DNA of 64,000 bases, from positions 248,001 to 312,000 of the forward strand of contig NZ_CABVIR010000004.1 in NCBI RefSeq assembly GCF_902498065.1, read 5' to 3'. The notes below the pieces were generated by a model. The model was not told where the DNA came from, did not search any database, and saw nothing but the letters and a program-made list of their open reading frames with translations. Within the stretch, counting starts at the first letter, position 1; every line of letters begins with the position of its first letter. This DNA is from Pseudomonas fluorescens. GTDB lineage: Bacteria; Pseudomonadota; Gammaproteobacteria; Pseudomonadales; Pseudomonadaceae. Both the position numbers and the translations under genes were made by a program. Below are positions 55,478 to 63,289 of this stretch, piece after piece.

Positions 55478-56326
55478 ATGGGGTTTTTGCACAGGTTGGC
55501 CCTGCTGGGCGCGATGCTGTTGCTGTGTATGGGGCAGGTTCAGGCTGCCGGCACCGAAAAGGACGACAGCAAGGCTGCCATCGCCTTGCTGGAAAAAGCC
55601 CTGGCCTATTACCACGACAACGGTGACAAGGCGTTCGCGGCCTTCAGCCGACAGGGCGAGTTTGTCGACAAGGACCGCTACGTATTCGTGCTCGATACCA
55701 ACGGCGTGATGCTCGCCAGCGGTGGGCCTTCGTCGGCGTTGATCGGGCGTGATGTGTCGGATGTGCTCGGGCCGGATTTGCAAAAGGCCTTCAAGGACGC
55801 GTTGAAGGTGCCGGAGGGCAATGGCATTCAGCAGGCGGAATATCGCTGGCAGAACTGGTCCGACGGAAAGGTCGAACGCAAGCATGTGTTCTATCAACGG
55901 GTCGGCCAGCGGATTCTGGCGGTGGGTTACTACTTGCCACGGGCGTCGGCGGAGCAGGCGATGGCGTTACTGAACAAAGCGGCGACCGATCTGGCCAAGG
56001 ACGAGAAGGGTACGCTCACGGCGATCAACTCGCTGAAGGGCGGTTACTTGCAGGATGACCTGTATGTGTTTGTCGTCGATCTGGACACCCAGCGCTATGT
56101 CGCCCACGGTACCAACCTGCGGCTGATCAATACCGATTTCGGCAAGATCAAGGACCCTGAAGGCAAGCCGGTGGGCGAGCCGATCCTGGCGTTGATCGCC
56201 AAGCAGGATTCTGGCGAATATGAATATCGGTGGAAAAACCCGGTGACCGGCAAGGTCGAGGACAAGCATGCGTACCTGAAGAAGGTCGGGCATTTTCTGG
56301 TGGCGGTCGGGTATTACAGCCCTTGA
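55478..56326 (+). CDS. Secreted double Cache_2-domain protein
   Basis: A 282-residue exported protein. The signal peptide covers residues 1-23 (HRLALLGAMLLLCMGQVQA). The rest is two copies of a Cache_2-type ligand-binding fold, roughly 35-150 and 160-280. Each has the DRYVFVLDTNGVMLASGG / DDLYVFVVDLDTQRYVAHG strand and a late YRWQNWSDGKVERKHVFYQ / YRWKNPVTGKVEDKHAYLK block, and each ends with ILAVGYYLP or LVAVGYYSP. No kinase, GGDEF or MCP domain follows, so it is a stand-alone periplasmic sensor or ligand-binding protein. It is monocistronic. Confidence 0.85.
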   Translation: MGFLHRLALLGAMLLLCMGQVQAAGTEKDDSKAAIALLEKALAYYHDNGDKAFAAFSRQGEFVDKDRYVFVLDTNGVMLASGGPSSALIGRDVSDVLGPDLQKAFKDALKVPEGNGIQQAEYRWQNWSDGKVERKHVFYQRVGQRILAVGYYLPRASAEQAMALLNKAATDLAKDEKGTLTAINSLKGGYLQDDLYVFVVDLDTQRYVAHGTNLRLINTDFGKIKDPEGKPVGEPILALIAKQDSGEYEYRWKNPVTGKVEDKHAYLKKVGHFLVAVGYYSP

Positions 56327-56373
56327 TGGTGGTGACTGACAGACCGCCATCGCGAGCAGGCGACTCGGTGTAT

Positions 56374-57891
56374 CTATCGAGCCTTGTCCTCCCGCCCCCG
56401 CAACACCCGGTTCGGCATGGCAATCGCCGCCGCCAACCCCAGCAACGACACCGCGGCACTGACCATCAACAAATGCCGGAAGGTCAGCAGCAGCTCGGCG
56501 CGCAAGGCGTTCTGTGCATCCCCCGGCGCGGCGTTCAGGCCGTCCAGCAAGACGTTCCCCGAGCTGCCCTCGGCAATCAGCGTCGAGCCGGCCAGATGGG
56601 CGAAACTCGAGTCTTGCAGTAACGCCAGCAACAGCGCCGACATCAACGCCACGCCCACCGCGCCGCCCAGGGAGCGGAACAGGTTGGTGGTGCTGGTCGC
56701 CACGCCGATGTCCCGTTGTTCCACGGAGTTCTGCGTCCCGACCAATGACGTCGGGAACTGCATGCCGGAGGCGATCCCGCTGAGCACCATGAACAGACTG
56801 CTGAGCACCACGGCCTGTGGCGGGCTGAATGCCATCCCGAGAATGGCGATCGGCATGAGGAGGGCGCCCGCGAGGATCATCGGTTTATAGCGCCCTGTCA
56901 CCGAGGTCCGGCGCCCGGCGAAATACGCACCGATCGGCAAACCCATGGCCAGTGGCAACAGGTGCAGCGCGGCGCTATCCGCTCCGGCGCCCGTCACGCT
57001 CTGGAAGCGCAGCGGCATCAGCACAATCAACGAAATCGCCTGGAAACTGGTGAAGAAAATCGTGCACCAGCACAGGATCGCATTGCGGTTGGCGAACAGG
57101 TGCATGGGCAGCAACGGCTCCCGCGCACGGCGCTCATGTCGGACGAACAAGGCCAGGACCACCACCGCACAGCCGAGCAAACCCAACACCTCGGCGCTGC
57201 GCCACGAGTGGCCCTGGCCGACCTGGGTGATACCGAGCAACAAGGCCGTCAGACCGATTATCATCAGCAGCGTGCCAAGGTAATCGATGATCGGCTTGCG
57301 CTGCGGTACGGGCAGCCCCACCAACGTGCGATTGGCCACCAGCCACGCGCCCAGACCCAGCGGCAGGTTAATCAGGAACACCCAGCGCCACGACAGGTAT
57401 TCGGTCATGTAACCGCCGAGCACCGGACCGGCCACGCTGGCCACCGCGTACATGCTGCTGAAATAACCTTGATAGCGACCCCGTTCGCGGGGTGGCACGA
57501 TGTCGCCGATGATCGCCTGGCTGACTGAAATCATCCCGCCGGCGCCAATGCCCTGAAGAATGCGCGCCAATACCAGTTGCTCCATGCTCTGGGCCATGCC
57601 GCAGAACAACGAAGCTATCGTGAACAGCCCCATGCCGAACAGCATCAACGTGCGCCGACCGTACAGGTCGCCGAGTTTGCCGTAGATCGGCACCGCCACG
57701 GTCATTGCCACCATGTAGCCGGAAATCACCCAGGCCAACAGGCTGACATCCTTGAACTGTGCGGAAATGGCCGGCATCGATACGGCGACAATGGTCTGGT
57801 CCAGCGCGCCGAGAAAAATCGCCAGCATCAGGGCGATCAGCACGCTGCGAATGGCCGGTTTAGGCGTGTCAGGCTGGTTGAGATTGGTCAC
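56374..57891 (-). CDS. MFS drug-export permease, DHA2 (14-TM) family
   Basis: Proton-coupled efflux permease of the EmrB/QacA type, 505 residues, with about 14 hydrophobic helices. Family landmarks: FLGALDQTIVAVSMPAI (helix 1), GKLGDLYGRRTLMLFG (the loop 2-3 motif A) and GIGAGGMISVSQAIIGDIVP (motif C region). I start it at the GTG at 57891 with AGG 8 bases upstream; the longer frame runs back into the pobA end, and an ATG there lacks support. No membrane-fusion gene is beside it. The substrate is unknown; it follows pobA on the same strand by 79 bases, so aromatic-acid export is one possibility. Confidence 0.85.
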   Translation of the reverse strand: MTNLNQPDTPKPAIRSVLIALMLAIFLGALDQTIVAVSMPAISAQFKDVSLLAWVISGYMVAMTVAVPIYGKLGDLYGRRTLMLFGMGLFTIASLFCGMAQSMEQLVLARILQGIGAGGMISVSQAIIGDIVPPRERGRYQGYFSSMYAVASVAGPVLGGYMTEYLSWRWVFLINLPLGLGAWLVANRTLVGLPVPQRKPIIDYLGTLLMIIGLTALLLGITQVGQGHSWRSAEVLGLLGCAVVVLALFVRHERRAREPLLPMHLFANRNAILCWCTIFFTSFQAISLIVLMPLRFQSVTGAGADSAALHLLPLAMGLPIGAYFAGRRTSVTGRYKPMILAGALLMPIAILGMAFSPPQAVVLSSLFMVLSGIASGMQFPTSLVGTQNSVEQRDIGVATSTTNLFRSLGGAVGVALMSALLLALLQDSSFAHLAGSTLIAEGSSGNVLLDGLNAAPGDAQNALRAELLLTFRHLLMVSAAVSLLGLAAAIAMPNRVLRGREDKAR

Positions 57892-57970
57892 GTTGGAACC
57901 TGCGGGCAGTGAAAGTCCCGCAAGAGGTAATGGCGAGCGGGGATGCTCGCCAGTGTAAGTCGGTAGCAGG

Positions 57971-59164
57971 CTATTCGATAGCCTCATAAGGAAGCCCGAC
58001 ATAATTTTCTGCAATGGTTTTTCGACCCGCCTCAGAGCTGACGAAGTAGTCCAGCTCCGACTCACTGATGCGTTGGCTGAACTCGTCGTGATCGTCAAAG
58101 CGATGCAACATCGAGGTCATCCACCAGGAAAACCGTTCGGCTTTCCAGACCCGGCGCAGACAGACCTCGGAGTATTTTTCCAGCAAGTCGACGCGGCCCT
58201 CGCGGTAAACCTTCAGCAGGATATTGAATAATGTACTGACGTCACTGGCCGCCAGGTTCAGGCCTTTGGCGCCGGTCGGCGGGACGATGTGAGCAGCGTC
58301 GCCGACCAGAAACATCCGGCCGTATTGCATCGGTTCGACCACGAAACTGCGCAACGGCGCGATGCTTTTTTCGATGGACGGCCCGGTCACCAAAGACTCG
58401 GCCAACGCAGCAGGCAGCCGGGATTTGAGCTCATCCCAGAAACGCTGATCGGACCAATTCTCAACGTGTTCGTCAGCAGGCACCTGAAGGTAATACCGGG
58501 TTCGGGTCGCCGAGCGCATGCTGCACAGGGCAAAACCGCGTTCGTGACGGGCGTAGACCAACTCATCGTGAACCGGTGGCGTGTCCGCGAGAATCCCCAG
58601 CCAGCCGAATGGATAAACCCGTTCGAAGACCTTCAGTTGCTCGGCGGGAATCGATTGCCGCGCCACACCATGAAAACCGTCGCAACCGGCGATGTAGTCG
58701 CAATCGAGCCGAAAGGTTTCGCCGTCCTTTTCGAACGTCACGTAGGCTTCATCGGATTTCATGCCGTGGGGTACGACGTTGACGGCTTCGTAAATCGTCT
58801 GCGCACCGGCCTCCCGACGAGCGGCCATCAAGTCACGGGTGACCTCGGTCTGCCCGTAGATCATCACGGTTTTGCCCCCGGTCAAGGCTTGCAGATCGAT
58901 GTGTACCTGACGCCCGTCGAGGGCCAGTTCGAAGCCGCCGTGAACCAGCCCTTCGGCGTCCATGCGCTGGCCGACACCGGCCTGACGCAGCAGCTCTACC
59001 ATGCCTTGTTCGAGGACACCGGCGCGGATTCGCCCGAGCACATAGTCCGGGGTCTGGCGTTCGAGGATGAGGGTGTCGATACCGGCGTTGTGCAGTAATT
59101 GACCGAGCAGCAAACCAGACGGACCGGCACCGATGATAGCGATTTGGGTTTTCAGCGTTTTCAT
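57971..59164 (-). CDS. pobA: 4-Hydroxybenzoate 3-monooxygenase
   Basis: FAD- and NADPH-dependent hydroxylation of 4-hydroxybenzoate to protocatechuate for the beta-ketoadipate pathway. The 397-residue protein has the FAD motif IIGAGPSGLLLGQLL at residues 10-24, the RQTPDYVLGRIRAGVLEQGM block, the CDYIAGCDGFHG DG motif and the second FAD motif GDAAHIVPPTGAKGLNLAASDV. It is nearly collinear with P. fluorescens PHBH (394 residues). The start is the ATG at 59164 (MKTLKTQIAI), three residues longer than the reference. pobR is divergent. Confidence 0.97.
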   Translation of the reverse strand: MKTLKTQIAIIGAGPSGLLLGQLLHNAGIDTLILERQTPDYVLGRIRAGVLEQGMVELLRQAGVGQRMDAEGLVHGGFELALDGRQVHIDLQALTGGKTVMIYGQTEVTRDLMAARREAGAQTIYEAVNVVPHGMKSDEAYVTFEKDGETFRLDCDYIAGCDGFHGVARQSIPAEQLKVFERVYPFGWLGILADTPPVHDELVYARHERGFALCSMRSATRTRYYLQVPADEHVENWSDQRFWDELKSRLPAALAESLVTGPSIEKSIAPLRSFVVEPMQYGRMFLVGDAAHIVPPTGAKGLNLAASDVSTLFNILLKVYREGRVDLLEKYSEVCLRRVWKAERFSWWMTSMLHRFDDHDEFSQRISESELDYFVSSEAGRKTIAENYVGLPYEAIE

Positions 59165-59234
59165 TGTTTTTAGGACTCGCAAGCTCCACACGACCAGAGT
59201 CGGTGAATTATTTTTATGGATCGAGTGCTTGCAT

Positions 59235-59269
59235 TTTTCACTTGCGGGTCTGTCAATTGAAGGTGAAAA
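59235..59269. promoter_or_regulatory. Candidate PobR operator between pobA and pobR
   Basis: TTTTCAC (59235-59241) and GTGAAAA (59263-59269) form an inverted pair with 21 bases between, in the divergent spacer. The role is inferred from position only. Confidence 0.35.
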
Positions 59270-59343
59270 CTGAGCCGATAGCTGTACATTCTGCCAATCG
59301 GTGCGATTATCGCCCGCCACCTTCCGAGGCCTGGATTGAAGTT

Positions 59344-60240
59344 ATGAACAAGCCTGCCCTGCCTTCGATACCGGTGTTCAAGCTCTATGGTGAAAGCCTG
59401 GACTGGCCGACCCCGGACTTGTTGCACTGCGAAACCATCTCCAAACGCAGCCGCGAACATCAGTGGGAAATCAAACCCCACCGCCACGCCGATTTGTGCC
59501 AGTTGCTCTTCGTGTTCAAAGGTCAGGCAGAGCTTGAAATCGAAGGCAAACGCACGCAGCTGAACGAACCGGCGATCCTGGTCCTGCCGCCGTTATCGGT
59601 GCACGGTTATCGTTTTTCCGAGGATGTCGAAGGATTCGTCCTGACGCTGGCAGCGCCGCTGGTCGCCCATCTTCAGGCGCAACTGGGCAACTCGGTGAAC
59701 GCCCTGGCGCAGGCCGAAAGTTATCCGGCCGGCAATGACGGTGAGTACCTCAACAGTTTGTTTTCTGCGTTGCAAAACGAATACACCGGCCATCAACCGG
59801 CCCGGGAAATGCTCATGCATTCGCTGGTCAGCGTGATCATGGTGTGGGTCAGCCGGCAGGTGCTGCAGCGTCGCTCGGCCACTCAGCGACCGCAGCGCGC
59901 GCGGGAATATCTCAACGGATTTATTCAACTGGTGGAAGAGACCTATCGTCAGCACGTCAAGGTCGAAGATCTGGCGCATCGCTTGGGCATTTCGGTGTCG
60001 CACCTCAACGGCACGTGCCGTGAACTGGCGGGGCAACCGGCGTTGCAGATCATGCACGAGCGGCAATTGCTGGAGGCCAAGCGTTTGCTGACTTACACCA
60101 GCATGACCATTTACGAAATGTCCGATGTGTTGGGGTTTTCCGATCCGACCAACTTCACGCGCCTGTTCCGGCGTCGTGTGGGAATCTCGCCCAAGGCGTT
60201 CCGCGACCGCTTGAAGGCCGATCAGGACAACGAGGCCTGA
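59344..60240 (+). CDS. pobR: AraC-family activator PobR
   Basis: Transcription activator of 298 residues. The N-terminal cupin-like sensing domain covers residues 1-150 (SREHQWEIKPHRHADLCQLLFVFKG; LNEPAILVLPPLSVHGYRF), and the AraC-type double helix-turn-helix is at the C-terminus from about 195 (VKVEDLAHRLGISVSHLNGTCRELAGQPALQ; MTIYEMSDVLGFSDPTNFTRLFRRRVGISPKAFR). The ATG at 59344 fits the coding frame. It is divergent from pobA with a 179-base spacer, as expected for the 4-hydroxybenzoate-responsive activator of pobA in pseudomonads. Confidence 0.9.
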   Translation: MNKPALPSIPVFKLYGESLDWPTPDLLHCETISKRSREHQWEIKPHRHADLCQLLFVFKGQAELEIEGKRTQLNEPAILVLPPLSVHGYRFSEDVEGFVLTLAAPLVAHLQAQLGNSVNALAQAESYPAGNDGEYLNSLFSALQNEYTGHQPAREMLMHSLVSVIMVWVSRQVLQRRSATQRPQRAREYLNGFIQLVEETYRQHVKVEDLAHRLGISVSHLNGTCRELAGQPALQIMHERQLLEAKRLLTYTSMTIYEMSDVLGFSDPTNFTRLFRRRVGISPKAFRDRLKADQDNEA

Positions 60241-60249
60241 TCTTCGTCG

Positions 60250-60426
60250 TTATCGGAGGGCGTTGAGGGTGGCGTTGTGGGGAATGCAACGCTCGAAATT
60301 ACAACTCGCGTACTCACGGGGCAGGTTTCGCAACTGCTCGACGCGCCAGGCCGCGGTGCCGTACAGCGCCAGCGTCGCCGCGCAGGTGATGAAAATGGCG
60401 AGGTATCTTCTTGTTTTCGTGTTCAT
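60250..60426 (-). CDS. Small single-TM hypothetical protein
   Basis: A 58-residue protein starting at the ATG at 60426, with AGAGG upstream. It has a basic start (MNTKTRRY), one hydrophobic segment (LAIFITCAATLALYGTAAW, residues 9-27) and a short polar periplasmic or cytoplasmic tail with two Cys (ASCNFERCIPHN). The Cys pair four residues apart is distinctive. I cannot name it. It converges on pobR and is followed at its own 5' side by a REP-rich spacer. The composition and ribosome site make it likely to be real. Confidence 0.6.
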   Translation of the reverse strand: MNTKTRRYLAIFITCAATLALYGTAAWRVEQLRNLPREYASCNFERCIPHNATLNALR

Positions 60427-60541
60427 GGCGTTGACCTCTGAACGAATACCCTTCGGTACTCCTTTCAGCATAGGTCAGCGGCAGTGAGTTGCCAGTCACG
60501 CGTTCTGCGCATGTATCCCGACATTCAGAACACTGATGTTC

Positions 60542-60634
60542 CCTGTGGCAGCTGGCTTGCCCGCGATGACGGCCTTCCTGTCAGCAATGATGTGACTGAT
60601 AGATCGCTATCGCGGGCAAGCCCGCTCCCACAGG
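60542..60634. repeat. REP inverted pair between small gene and LysR gene
   Basis: Arms 60542-60568 and 60604-60634 of the 'gctggcttgcccgcgatgac' and 'atcgcgggcaagcccgctcccaca' types. Confidence 0.8.
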
Positions 60635-60640
60635 GGCCTC

Positions 60641-61546
60641 TTAAAGTCCGATATCCCACGCGGGTTCTTCGGGGAATCTGAGCACCAGAAAATCCAGCAC
60701 GCTGCGCAGCGCCGCCGGCATGTGTTTGCGTGAGGCATACACCGCGTAGATGTTCATCTGGCGCGGTTCGACCTGGGGCAGCAGGCGGATCAGTTCGCCG
60801 CTGTGGATATGCACACCCGCCTGATAACTCGGCAGCATCGCCACCCCGGCGCCGGCGATCGTTGCGCGTAGCAGCGTACTGGCTTCATTGGCGCTGATGT
60901 TGCCCTGCACCGGCACCGAGACCGGTTCGCCGTCCTGTTCGAAATGCCACAGACTTTTGCCGAAGTAGGAATGAGTCAGGCAGTTGTGCTGGCTCAGGTC
61001 TTCCACCTGTATTGGCGTCGGGTGTTCTTGCAGGTAGGCGGGAGAAGCGCAGATCACCGAGCGGCAGACCGTCAGCCGCCGCGCAATGAGGTTCGGGTCC
61101 AGGTCATTGCTGGTGCGAATCGCCAGATCGATGCGCTCATCCACCAGGTTCACCGTGCGGTCGAGCATCTGCAGGTCGATGCTGACGCCGGGGTAACGCT
61201 TGACGTAGGCGGCCATCGCATCGGCCAATTGCGCCTGGCCGAACGAGGTGCTGACGCTGATTCGCAGCAGGCCACGCGGTGCATCGTCCGGTTCGCTGAC
61301 GGCTGCTTGCATGTCCGTGGACAGGTCGAGCATCTGCCGACAGCGCGGCAGTATTTCACTGCCGGCAGCGGTCAGGCTCAATTTACGTGTAGTGCGATGC
61401 ATCAGGCGTGCGCCGACCCAGTCTTCCAGTTCCGCCAGATACCGCGAAACCACCGGCCGCGACAGGTCCAGATGATCGGCGGCGGCCGACTGGCTGCCGA
61501 GGTCGACCACTGTGACGAATACGCGCATTGCTTGTAGACGATCCAT
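60641..61546 (-). CDS. LysR-family transcriptional regulator
   Basis: A 301-residue LysR regulator. The winged helix is at residues 1-60 (MDRLQAMRVFVTVVDLGSQSAAADHL; LSRPVVSRYLAELEDWVGARL), followed by the linker helix and a substrate-binding domain (about 90-295, GLLRISVSTSFGQAQLADAMAAYVKRYPG). It resembles the CrgA-type group, which act on various hydrolase and oxidoreductase genes. It is divergent from the MBL-fold gene with 114 bases between the starts, so it probably regulates the MBL/NAD(P)-binding pair. The ligand is unknown. Confidence 0.9.
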   Translation of the reverse strand: MDRLQAMRVFVTVVDLGSQSAAADHLDLSRPVVSRYLAELEDWVGARLMHRTTRKLSLTAAGSEILPRCRQMLDLSTDMQAAVSEPDDAPRGLLRISVSTSFGQAQLADAMAAYVKRYPGVSIDLQMLDRTVNLVDERIDLAIRTSNDLDPNLIARRLTVCRSVICASPAYLQEHPTPIQVEDLSQHNCLTHSYFGKSLWHFEQDGEPVSVPVQGNISANEASTLLRATIAGAGVAMLPSYQAGVHIHSGELIRLLPQVEPRQMNIYAVYASRKHMPAALRSVLDFLVLRFPEEPAWDIGL

Positions 61547-61660
61547 GATTTGCCCGCTTTCAGAAACAAACTATGTTCCAGCATCGCATTTTTTGTACTG
61601 AGTCAGGCAACTAAGCTCTGTTCCATCGCCAAGCATGGCACTCGGACAACGGAGCAACAG

Positions 61661-62539
61661 ATGATCGGTTTCACTTCCCTCAAGCGTATTTTGCTGGCCA
61701 CGGCTACCCTTGGTTTCGCGGCCCACGCGGCGGCATCGACGCTGACGCTGGATGTTTATAACCCCGGCGAGAAAGCGATCTTCCCGGTGACGTCGGTGCT
61801 GGTCAGCGGCGACAAGGACGCGATTCTGGTGGACGCGCAATTCGGCAAGTCCCAGGCCGAGCAAGTGGTGGAAAAAATTCGCGCCAGTGGCAAGCAACTG
61901 ACCACCATTTACATCAGCCACGGTGACCCGGATTACTACTTCGGCCTCGACACCCTGACCGCCGCGTTCCCCGATGCCAAAGTGCTCGCCTCGCAGCCGA
62001 CCGTGGACCACATCAAGCAAACCGTCGACGGCAAACTGGCGTTCTGGGGACCGAAAATGGGCGCCGACGTGCCGGCCAAAACCATCGTGCCGGGCGTGCT
62101 CAAGGGCGACAGCCTGATGCTCGAAGGGCAGAAGCTGCAGGTAGTCGGTCTTGATGGCCGGCAACCGGATCGCACCTTTGTGTGGATCCCGTCGATCAAG
62201 GCAGTGGTCGGTGGCGTAGTCGTCGCAGAAAACATTCACGTGTGGATGGCCGATACCCAAACCGCTCAGTCCCACGCTGATTGGCTGGCTACGCTGCATT
62301 CCATCGAAACCCTGAAACCGCACACCATCGTGCCGGGTCACTACCTTGGTGAGAGCGCCCGTTCCCTGGCTGCCGTGCAGTTCACTGCCGATTACATCAA
62401 GGCCTTCGACGAAGAAACCGCCAAGGCCAAAGACGCTGCCGCGCTGATCGCCGCGATGAAAAAACGCTACCCGAAGCTGGGCGAAGAAAGCTCGCTGGAG
62501 CTGAGCGCCAAAGTCGCCAAGGGCGAGATGAAGTGGTAA
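61661..62539 (+). CDS. Exported MBL-fold hydrolase-like protein (altered metal motif)
   Basis: A 292-residue protein of metallo-beta-lactamase fold. The signal peptide covers residues 1-23 (SLKRILLATATLGFAAHAAA). The fold's opening strand (VTSVLVSGDKDAILVDAQFG) and the later SHGDPDYYFGLDTL and VPGHYLGESARS blocks are seen. In place of the usual HxHxDH the sequence reads HGDPDY, so one His is kept and the other positions become Asp and Tyr; the C-terminal GH block is intact. It may be a low-metal or non-classical hydrolase. I start it at the ATG at 61661. The NAD(P)-binding gene follows after 41 bases. Confidence 0.85.
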   Translation: MIGFTSLKRILLATATLGFAAHAAASTLTLDVYNPGEKAIFPVTSVLVSGDKDAILVDAQFGKSQAEQVVEKIRASGKQLTTIYISHGDPDYYFGLDTLTAAFPDAKVLASQPTVDHIKQTVDGKLAFWGPKMGADVPAKTIVPGVLKGDSLMLEGQKLQVVGLDGRQPDRTFVWIPSIKAVVGGVVVAENIHVWMADTQTAQSHADWLATLHSIETLKPHTIVPGHYLGESARSLAAVQFTADYIKAFDEETAKAKDAAALIAAMKKRYPKLGEESSLELSAKVAKGEMKW

Positions 62540-62580
62540 CCCGATTGACCCACTCACACTGATCCACACTGGAGAACGTC

Positions 62581-63195
62581 ATGAGCAACATCGCAATCAT
62601 CGGTGCCACCGGCCGTGCCGGCAGCCAATTGTTGGAAGAAGCCCTGCGTCGTGGTCATAGCGTTACGGCCATCGCTCGCGATACGTCGAAAATCGGCCAG
62701 CGTGCCGGGGTGGTCAACAAGAACGTTGACGCCCTCGATGCCCAAGCGCTGCAAGCGGCAATCGCGGGTCATGACGTGGTGATCAGCGCCGCGCACTTCG
62801 CGACCCTGCCTGCCAGCGCCGTCATCGGGCCGTTGAAACAGGCCGGGGTGAAACGTCTGTTGGTGGTCGGCGGGGCGGGTTCGCTGTTGCTGCCGGACGG
62901 TACTCGCGTTATCGACAGCAAAGGTTTTCCTGAAGAGTACAAAACCGAGGCCAGTGCCGGTGCTCAATTCCTGGAGAACCTGCGTAAGGAAAAAGATCTG
63001 GACTGGACCTTTGTGTCGCCCTCTGCGGAGTTCATCGAAGGTGATCGCACGGGGTCGTTTCGAATCGGCAAGGATGATTTGCTGGTGAGCGGGGCGGGGC
63101 GCAGCTGGATTACGTTTGCTGATTATGCGATTGCGATGCTGGACGAAGTTGAGACGCCGAAGCACTCCCGTCAGCGGTTTACTGTCGGGTATTGA
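62581..63195 (+). CDS. NAD(P)H-binding (NmrA/atypical SDR) protein
   Basis: A 204-residue Rossmann-fold protein. The dinucleotide motif GATGRAGSQLL is at residues 8-18. The core continues with VVISAAHFATLP and LLVVGGAGSLLLPDGTRV, and ends with WTFVSPSAEFIEGDRTGSFR, typical of the NAD(P)-binding DUF family close to NmrA and YtfG/SDR5. It lacks the catalytic Tyr-x3-Lys of classical SDRs, so it may be a redox sensor or quinone/flavin reductase. It is 41 bases downstream of the MBL gene and probably in its operon. Confidence 0.88.
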   Translation: MSNIAIIGATGRAGSQLLEEALRRGHSVTAIARDTSKIGQRAGVVNKNVDALDAQALQAAIAGHDVVISAAHFATLPASAVIGPLKQAGVKRLLVVGGAGSLLLPDGTRVIDSKGFPEEYKTEASAGAQFLENLRKEKDLDWTFVSPSAEFIEGDRTGSFRIGKDDLLVSGAGRSWITFADYAIAMLDEVETPKHSRQRFTVGY

Positions 63196-63210
63196 TGGCG
63201 CGGCTTATAC

Positions 63211-63278
63211 CTTCGCCGGCAAGCCAGTTCCTACAGGGGGACAACATAAACCTGGTAGGAGCCGGCTTGCCGGCGATG
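63211..63278. repeat. REP inverted pair before the right-edge LysR gene
   Basis: Arms 63211-63236 and 63254-63278 of the 'tcgccggcaagccagttcctaca' and 'taggagccggcttgccggcgatgc' types between convergent genes. Confidence 0.8.
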
Positions 63279-63289
63279 CTTTTGGGCCG

